Shown here: one piece after another, positions 57,830 to 64,000 of the stretch
Position numbering within the stretch: the first letter of the stretch is position 1
Layout: the number at the start of each line of letters is the position of its first letter
Assembly: GCA_963576475.1 (NCBI GenBank)
Contig: OY754980.1
Span: forward strand, 8,666,186-8,730,185
DNA length: 64,000 nt
Source: Molanna angustata
Taxonomy: Eukaryota; Arthropoda; Insecta; Trichoptera; Molannidae
Direction of reading: 5' to 3'
Notes under the pieces: model-generated
Databases searched by the model: none
Told to the model about the DNA's origin: nothing
The model's input: the letters and a program-made list of their open reading frames with translations, nothing else
Position numbers and translations under genes: made by a program

Positions 57830-58783
57830 TATATATGAAATATTTTTGTGTATATTATACAAGTATGTCGGTATATTTGATTTATTATTATTATTAAATT
57901 TTATTTCAAATAAATAATATAAATAAATAATTTATATAACGTCGATTAATGATTCAGGATCATCCAAGGGCGCTTATAATCTGTATTATGTTGCTTCACG
58001 AAACAAAGCTGTTTTCATTCCTTTCATAAAAGTGCTCTTGCTTTGGGCACAGCGGACATCTGGAAGCAATCTGTTTCACTTTATAGGACCACTCACACTA
58101 GAGCATCGATCATAGTAAGCCGCTTTGATGGATCTGTCCAACTCCTTTAGGGAGTTGTTACTCTGTGATCCAGAAGACCCGAGTGTGAGATGCCTCCCAG
58201 ATAGTTCATTTCTCTGACACAGCCCTTGAATGCTTTGTGGTACCAGGTTATTCAAAGCATCAAACGTGTCTTCTTATTATGTGATGTGTAAAATAAAAAT
58301 ATCGTTTTAGTTTCCTCAATAATACATTTAAGAGCATCCCTAACAAGGTTCGAATCTCTCTTACAGTTTACAGTACCACCACCCAAACTCGTTCCGCGGA
58401 ATAAGTCTCCTGTTCGAGTCCGCTACATTCGCCATGAACGTATAGGTGCTAATGTGTGCATCCTCCGGGAAACCCGCAAGCTCCGTTCGGTTTCCACAGG
58501 CACGCACCCCTTTTAATTTTTCCCTCCAAGTCCCCGTATAGGCAAAGCCTCTTTTCTACCCCAACTTTATTATAACGAAAAATCATCTTAAGAATACAAG
58601 TTACAATAAACGAATACGTGTAACATTATTAAGAGTATAGGGGCAAGTAGTGTACCTCTGGACACTTGTTCCTCTGGACAGTATATTTATTTACCTAAAT
58701 GAACACTTTTATTTCAACAATTCAACACATTTTAATAAACATTTGCATATCATGCATCACTATTTTGACATCTTGTATTTTTC
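57830..58783. other. No gene supported; unassigned GC-richer patches
   Basis: 58000-58270 and 58350-58560 are less AT-rich. In the second, a frame at about 58412-58503 reads VRYIRHERIGANVC then ILRETRKLRS, perhaps an old element protein, not recognised. CTCTGGACACTTGTTCCTCT at about 58655-58680 recurs in part at 60570-60620, on the other side of the LINE pseudogene. Confidence 0.35.
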
Positions 58784-60318
58784 TTGTATTATTGTGAACC
58801 GGATGTATTATTGCGGGAGGTTGAAGAGGCGATCGCCAAACTGAAAACCGACAAATCCCCAGGCTCGGATGGCATTACAACGGAATTGATCAAATTCACT
58901 GGTGAACAAGGTGTGAAACAAATCTATCATATATGCCAGAAAATATGGAAAACATCAATTTGGCCGGAAGACTGGGTGAAATCCATGTTCATCCCTATAC
59001 ACAAAAAAGGATCAACAATGAAGTGTGAAAATTTCAGAACAATTGCCCTTATATCTCACCCCAGCAAAGTTATGCTACAAATAATATAACAGAAACTAAA
59101 ACACTACTTGAATGCTCAGATTCCACCAGAGCAGGCAGACTTTGTGAAGGGGAAGGGAACCATGGAACAAATTTTGAACGCCAGACTGTTGATTCAAAAA
59201 TCGCGAGAGTTTCAAATAACAATGCTGATCTGTTTCTTGATTACAGCAAGGCGTTCGATTGTGTAAATTGGAACTCTTTATGGGAAGTCTTGAGTGAAAT
59301 GGGCGCACCACAACATCTGATTACACTGATCAAGAGTCTGTACGAGGGTGGCACAGCAACTGACAAAGTGGGGGAAAACATCTCACGTGAATTTAGGGTC
59401 AATAATGGAGTTCGCCAAGGATACATCTTATCCCCAGATTTATTTAACATATATGGCGAATATATAATTAGAAAAGCCCTAGAAAACTGCCATGGAGGTG
59501 TTTCGATCGGAGGCAAGAAAATCTCAAATCTTAGATATGCGGACAATACCAACGTATTCGCATCCAATGAGGCCGAAATGGTGGATCTACTCCGTAGAGT
59601 AGAGGAGGAAAGCCTAAAACTAGGCCTCCAAATAAATAAAGCTAAAACAAAACTAATGATTGTCGACCGATCTGACAAACTGCAATTGACGGGAGCTCTC
59701 TCGGATCTAGAAATGGTGGATAAATTCGTTTATCTGGGATCTACTATTACCAACCAAAGCGAGTGTGAAACCGAGATAAGGAGAAGGATATGAATGACAA
59801 AAATATCTATGACCAGTCTAAATAAAATATGGAAAGACAAGAACATATCCAGAAACCTGAAGATGAAGATTGTACGCACACTCGTGTTCTCCATTTTCTT
59901 TTATGGAGTAGAATCATGGACTCTGCGGGCCAGAGATAGAGACAGAATAGACGCGTTCGAAATGTAGTGCTGGAGAAGAATGCTGAAAATTCCCTGGACA
60001 GCAAGAAGAACAAACATCTCCATTCTTCAAGAACTGCGCATCATAGTGAGATTGTCGTCTCTATGTCTAGAACGAATACTTAAGTTTTTTGGTCACATAG
60101 CTCGTAGAGGGGAACACAGCCTTGAAAAGCTGATTATGGTCGGAAAAGCGCCGGGAACAAGACCGAGAGATAGATCGCCGATGCGCTGGTCCGACCAAAT
60201 AAAACAAAATATTCCTGCCTCGACGCTCCATAGAGCCGTACATATGGTAACGGACAGGACGACCTGGAGAGCAATGGTCCGCAGCAGAGTATATGATGGC
60301 CACGACCCTCAGCATTGA
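58784..60318 (+). pseudogene. RTE-like LINE reverse transcriptase, decayed
   Basis: Successive frames spell an RT: LKTDKSPGSDGI, FIPIHKKGS, PPEQADFVKGKGTMEQI, LDYSKAFDCVNW, GVRQGYILSPDLFNIY, LRYADNTNVF, YLGSTITNQSECETEI, VESWTLRARDRDRID, RMLKIPWTARRTN, FFGHIARR and a Trp-rich end. Disablements: stop TAA at 59087-59089, a frameshift near 59235, TGA at 59791-59793 and TAG near 59965. The YADD box reads YADN, losing one catalytic Asp. The endonuclease is absent. RFFGH and the last 60 residues resemble RTE/BovB-type ends. Confidence 0.88.
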
Positions 60319-60819
60319 GGACGACGACTGGTAAGGTAGGTAAGGTAATTTTCGTTCAAAGTGTAAGCGTGAAGCGATGATGTTTATATTTTTCTTAATC
60401 AAAAAGTAAATATTTTCATTTTTTATCGAGTTATTTTTTTATTATAAAGAATCATATTATACAAATATTTTCAATAATACATTGAAACATGTTCATTTGG
60501 AGTGTTATTGATAACCTTTGATAACCTATCTTCAAAAATATTTACGATAACATACGCTAAAAATGTATACCACATGTTCCTATGGACACTGATTTGCATG
60601 TTCCTTTGGACACGCCAGAGTAACATGCTATCGTATTTTCAGCACCATTGCCAGGTAGCAAAACTGGAAAAACTAGGACTCGCCTAGTTGATCACGATGT
60701 CCTCAAAGATGCCGTTAGTGATGTTTTGAGTTGTAAGATCTCTAATTATTTTGAATTTGTAATACAATATATTTTTTTATGAAAACTTCTGGGTTATTTG
60801 TTACTTTTTTATGTTATTA
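60319..60819. other. No gene recognised
   Basis: Contains TGTTCCTATGGACACTGATT and TGTTCCTTTGGACACGCC, partial repeats of the 58.66-kb words. GGTAAGGTAGGTAAGGT at 60330-60347 is the likely LINE tail. Confidence 0.4.
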
Positions 60820-61215
60820 CTTACTTACATACTTACTTACTCAGCCTCTTCTTGAGTCCAGTATTGGACAAAGGCCTCCCGCTTGGACTTCCACTGGTCT
60901 CTATCCTGTGCCATTCTTCGCCATTCAGGACCTGCTACTTTTTTTATGTCATCGGACCATCTGGTCTGGGGCCTTCCCACGCTTCTACTTTTCGTTCTTG
61001 GCCTCCAGTCCATCACAATTTTTGTCCATCGTCCATCTGACATCCGAGATATATGACCCGCCCAACTCCACTTTAACTTCGCTATTCTTTTGGTCACATC
61101 CGCTACTCCTGTGTTCTTCCTAATCCATTCATTAGTTTTGTGGTCCCTTAGCGAGATATTCAACATTCTTCTTTTCATCGCTCTTTGTGTCACTTTTCCA
61201 TCATTTTCTTGCGGA
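60820..61215 (-). pseudogene. RTE-like LINE C-terminus
   Basis: An intact 118-codon minus-strand frame (60837-61193): RAMKRRMLNISLRDHKTN, IAKLKWSWAGHISRM, GRPQTRWSDDI, then DQWKSKREAFVQYW and the end EEAE. This is a typical ORF2 end after RT. The tail at 60820-60842 is TTACTTACATACTTACTTAC in plus sense. 5'-truncated. Confidence 0.85.
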
Positions 61216-61394
61216 TGACAGATTCAAAAACCGTCAAAGTGGCCACATGTACGATGTTCCCCAAGAAAGCAGACTTGCCAAGAGATGGATGGACAGCTGG
61301 CTTTCCACTTCACAGGTAAAAATCCAACATGTGACATAAATAGGCCTAAAAAAAGAGAGTAATAAGAAGATATAAGAGAGGTTTGACTATGATA
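61216..61394. other. Unassigned
   Basis: Short spacer. CAAAGTGGCCACATGTACGA and GGATGGACAGCTGGC are GC-richer, and no family is recognised. Confidence 0.35.
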
Positions 61395-61565
61395 TTTTTT
61401 GTGAATTTCTGCAATGAGGTTAACCACCCATTCTGAATGTTGTTTTTTTAGTCTAGACCGGTGTGTGTTGAAAAAAACGCACGTGTTGTTGTTATTTTTA
61501 AAAGGTTGTGCACACCCGCGAATCAGTCTCTGGTTTTCGCACATGTGGGATATGTCGTGATGTTC
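61395..61565 (+). repeat. Dispersed repeat D, copy 3 (partial)
   Basis: GCAATGAGGTTAACCACCCA, TTCTGAATG, GACCGGTGTGTG, TGCACACCCGCG and GTGGGATATGTCGTGATG follow the order of 51748-51900. Confidence 0.7.
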
Positions 61566-61629
61566 ATATTTAAATTCTTGGATTCATATTTAGAATAGGT
61601 AAATCTTTTAAAAATCCGCAAACCTTAAA

Positions 61630-62515
61630 AATATAATATTTCTCACTTGTCAGAAGAACACTGGAGTTTGCATCATTTATTTGGAACCCGCTGTATAAAA
61701 TCCATATAAAAAATATTGAAAACATCCAACGCAAATTTTTGAAACGACTCAACTATAAATACAACAATAATACAACGGTTAATAATATTCAAAGTTTAGC
61801 AAACCGACGAACAATGACTGATTTATCTTTTATTTATAATGTGTTAAATAACCATATAGACTCCGCCGATATACTCACACTTATTGACTTTAATATATGT
61901 ACCTATAAGACGTACAAGACATACACCATTATTTAAATACAAATATTATAAAACAAATGCTACAATAAATTCACCAATCAATAGGGCCATGGATGCTTAC
62001 TCAAGGTATGTGGATATTTTAAACTTGGACATTTTTTACGACTCCCCAAACGAATATCGACGGAAAATATCCCAAATAGATAAATTAGAAAACAATAGCT
62101 AACCAGGGCCCATCACTCTTAAGTTCACATACTCTCTTTTACACACACACACACACCCTCACACACCCTCACACACACACACACACACACATACACACAC
62201 ACACACACCCTCACACACAAACACCCCTCACACACACACACACACCCTCACACACACACACACCCTCACACACATACATACATATACACACCCTCTCTCT
62301 AACATAAGCGGAATAATAATTAAATAAATAAATAATAAATATACTTTACTACTTACACTACACACACAAACCAAAATGTATTTGACACATGTCATGTAAC
62401 TGACATTAGATTTAGATAATTGATGTATCATATGTATTAATCCATGTAATAAACTATCTAATGTTGTATGTGTTAATTAAAAAATAAAATAAAATTAAAT
62501 TAAATTAAAATTAAA
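61630..62515 (+). pseudogene. LINE C-terminus and 3' UTR (CR1/Jockey-like)
   Basis: The plus-strand frame gives RTLEFASFIWNPLYK, IENIQRKFLKRLNY, LANRRTMTDLSFIYNVLN to about 61925, then shifts frame and continues INSPINRAMDAYSRY, LDIFYDSPNEYRRKI with a stop near 62101. One frameshift near 61900-61925. The 3' UTR contains the (AC)n/(ACACCCTC)n tract and ends in AAATAAAATAAAATTAAAT-type A-rich repeats. Confidence 0.8.
62138..62290. repeat. (AC)n with interspersed CCTC units
   Basis: Alternating (AC)n runs and ACACCCTC units, about 35 bp after the LINE stop codon, as (TG)n is at 50010 after the other LINE. Confidence 0.92.
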
Positions 62516-63004
62516 TGTTATGGATGAATAAATGAGTGATTGATTGCAATCAATGATATTATTTCAAAATAATCGATCTCGGGACAAGTGACATTTTTGC
62601 TCCATACCGTAGCCCGGTACTCACTGTAAGAAAAGAAAATTATAATTTATAAAATTTTGCTCACGGAGATTAAGATTCGTTTTGTAAACAGTAGATTCTA
62701 CGGATTTCGAAAATTAAGCGAGAATTTCGAAATTGCCGAATTCAGAAATTCGTGTCGAAACGTTGTTTGAATGTTTGAATAATCTACAGTCTAATAAAAT
62801 ATTTATGAGAAAAAAAATGAGTATTTTTAATCTTCAAATTTCTTTTTGACAAATATGAACATTCATAAATGTATTTCGGATAATTATTTTTTTCTTGGTA
62901 TTTTTTACATCAGTTTCAAACTCTATATAGTTTAAATATATTTTTTAAATTTGACTGGAACATTTTGCTTTTTGGGGATTATTATTGTGTTTATCACATC
63001 AGTC
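62516..63004. other. No gene recognised
   Basis: AT-rich. Short inverted words (GAATTTCGAAATTGCCGAATTCAGAAATTCG near 62730) give some hairpin potential. Confidence 0.35.
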
Positions 63005-63095
63005 GCTATTCTCGCCACCACTCCGCTCTGCATATGGGGACTGTAAACGGCCCCTTCACAGAACGCTAAATGAGCGACAAAAAAAAAATGCATAG
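63005..63095 (-). repeat. Dispersed repeat C, copy 3
   Basis: The reverse complement reads TTTTGTCGCTCATTTAGCG, TTCTGTGAAGGGGCCGTTTA, CAGTCCCCATATGCAGAG and GTGGTGGCGAGAA, matching the 42-kb and 47-kb copies. Confidence 0.65.
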
Positions 63096-63780
63096 AACGA
63101 AAAGTAACTCATGGAGCCCTCTAGATTAGCAATCTCGGCACCATTTGTGCAAAAAGATCAATCGACGAATTTGAATAAAAGATTCACACTCGTGGACTGT
63201 CATCGACTTTCTCGACATCGACATCTTTTCATATGTAAAGCATTTAAGGTGTGACTAAGATCTCATTAGAAAAATAAACTTTTATTTTGTACATACATAC
63301 CATAACGGCATGTTCCTTACGGTATAAGCACACAGAACCGAGCGCCATACTCCTCTATTTTTGTACTTACTCAATCCTGGCTTACTTTACATCCCTGCAT
63401 CGTCTCATACATATTGGTCGGTTATTCAAGCTTCTGATGTTTCCTTCTTTCAAAATATCTTCCACATTAAATGAATAACAATAATTTTTTTTTGGCAGGG
63501 CAGATTCTCTCTTTCACATGACTTATGTAGGTACTTACCTATATTTAAAACAAATTATTCTACAGATCTCTAGGTAGGTACCTACCTATATTTAAATAGA
63601 TTATTTCAAGACCCTTGGTTAATTTTTAGTTAATTTAAACACGGATTCCCAGAGGGATCCCTTCCAGTCCTCAAATTTGGAACAGATGATGGTGATAGAA
63701 GTAAGAAAATATTATTCAATGTGCTGATCGGGGTAATCTTGAATATTATATCTACTTAGACATTGTTGTATTATTACTAG
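63096..63780. other. No gene recognised
   Basis: Mostly AT-rich. AGGTACCTACCTATATTTA words at 63526 and 63577 form a short direct repeat. Confidence 0.4.
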
Positions 63781-64000
63781 TTGCATATAACCAATCCGAT
63801 ATCCCGCAAACTCCCATATCGACCTTCGCCAATTTCGATGAGCTCGATTTTATAATCAAGAATCTTCACCAAAACAAATCTCCTGGCATTGACCGCATTG
63901 ACGCAGCTCTCGTACAAAGGTTCTGGCACATAGCTCGCCACGAGATTATCTTATTGTACAACAATTGCTTGCGAGAAGGCTACTTTCCGGATTGTTGGAA
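63781..64000 (+). pseudogene. LINE reverse transcriptase, N-terminal part (cut by window end)
   Basis: An open plus-strand frame reads FANFDELDFIIKNLHQNK, SPGIDRIDAALVQRF and LYNNCLREGYFPDCW. L...NKSPGxDxI...YFPxxW is the opening of LINE RT domains of R1/Jockey type. No stop within the window, so the rest lies beyond it. Intactness is unknown. Confidence 0.8.

Overview
The window is a stretch of repeat-dominated, AT-rich eukaryotic genomic DNA, most likely from an insect. Evidence is the mix of non-LTR retrotransposons (CR1/Jockey-like and RTE-like C-termini), tRNA-derived SINEs, non-autonomous Helitrons and foldback MITEs, plus many short GTAGGTACCTAC-type words that I associate with Lepidoptera and relatives. 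The order is an inference. I found no convincing host protein-coding gene, rRNA or functional tRNA. Every long open frame belongs to a mobile element or is a by-product of a repeat.

Bases 1-22265 are a tandem satellite array with a 313-bp monomer (about 44 copies). Three copies of an ~845-bp divergent spacer (from 1253, 4415 and 7258) give a higher-order repeat of 3162 then 2843 bp. A 5870-bp Ty3/Gypsy LTR retrotransposon (12457-18326, minus strand) is inserted in the array. It has two 215-bp LTRs that read as identical, a 4-bp ATAT target duplication, a Leu-tRNA-like primer site and a polypurine tract that overlaps the pol stop codon.

The retrotransposon is the most interesting object here. 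Gag carries an N-terminal SAP-like domain, a long coiled coil and one CCHC knuckle. Protease-RT-RNase H-integrase is followed, in the same frame, by about 200 extra residues. These contain a macrodomain resembling the TARG1/OARD1 ADP-ribosyl hydrolases and a CCCH zinc finger, and they end at the polypurine tract where other elements would have env or nothing. This copy has a short deletion and frameshift between protease and RT, so it is probably not autonomous despite its very recent insertion.

Bases 22266-64000 are a graveyard of small elements. It holds about a dozen truncated LINE 3' ends, one 1.1-kb open LINE reverse transcriptase fragment (48834-50378), a decayed RTE-type pol (58784-60318), two SINE families, three Helitron ends or copies and a Helentron-like ~1-kb family with a tandemly iterated 3' half. 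There are also several perfect or near-perfect inverted-repeat elements, the best a 158-bp palindrome at 51560-51717 with a 5-bp target duplication and a paralogous empty site near 28.4 kb. Long tetranucleotide and (TG)n tracts mark LINE tails and element interiors. Fragments of the satellite spacer also occur as dispersed relics at 29.7, 39.1 and 39.7 kb, suggesting the satellite grew out of a dispersed element.

All family names come from reading motifs. No database search was possible.
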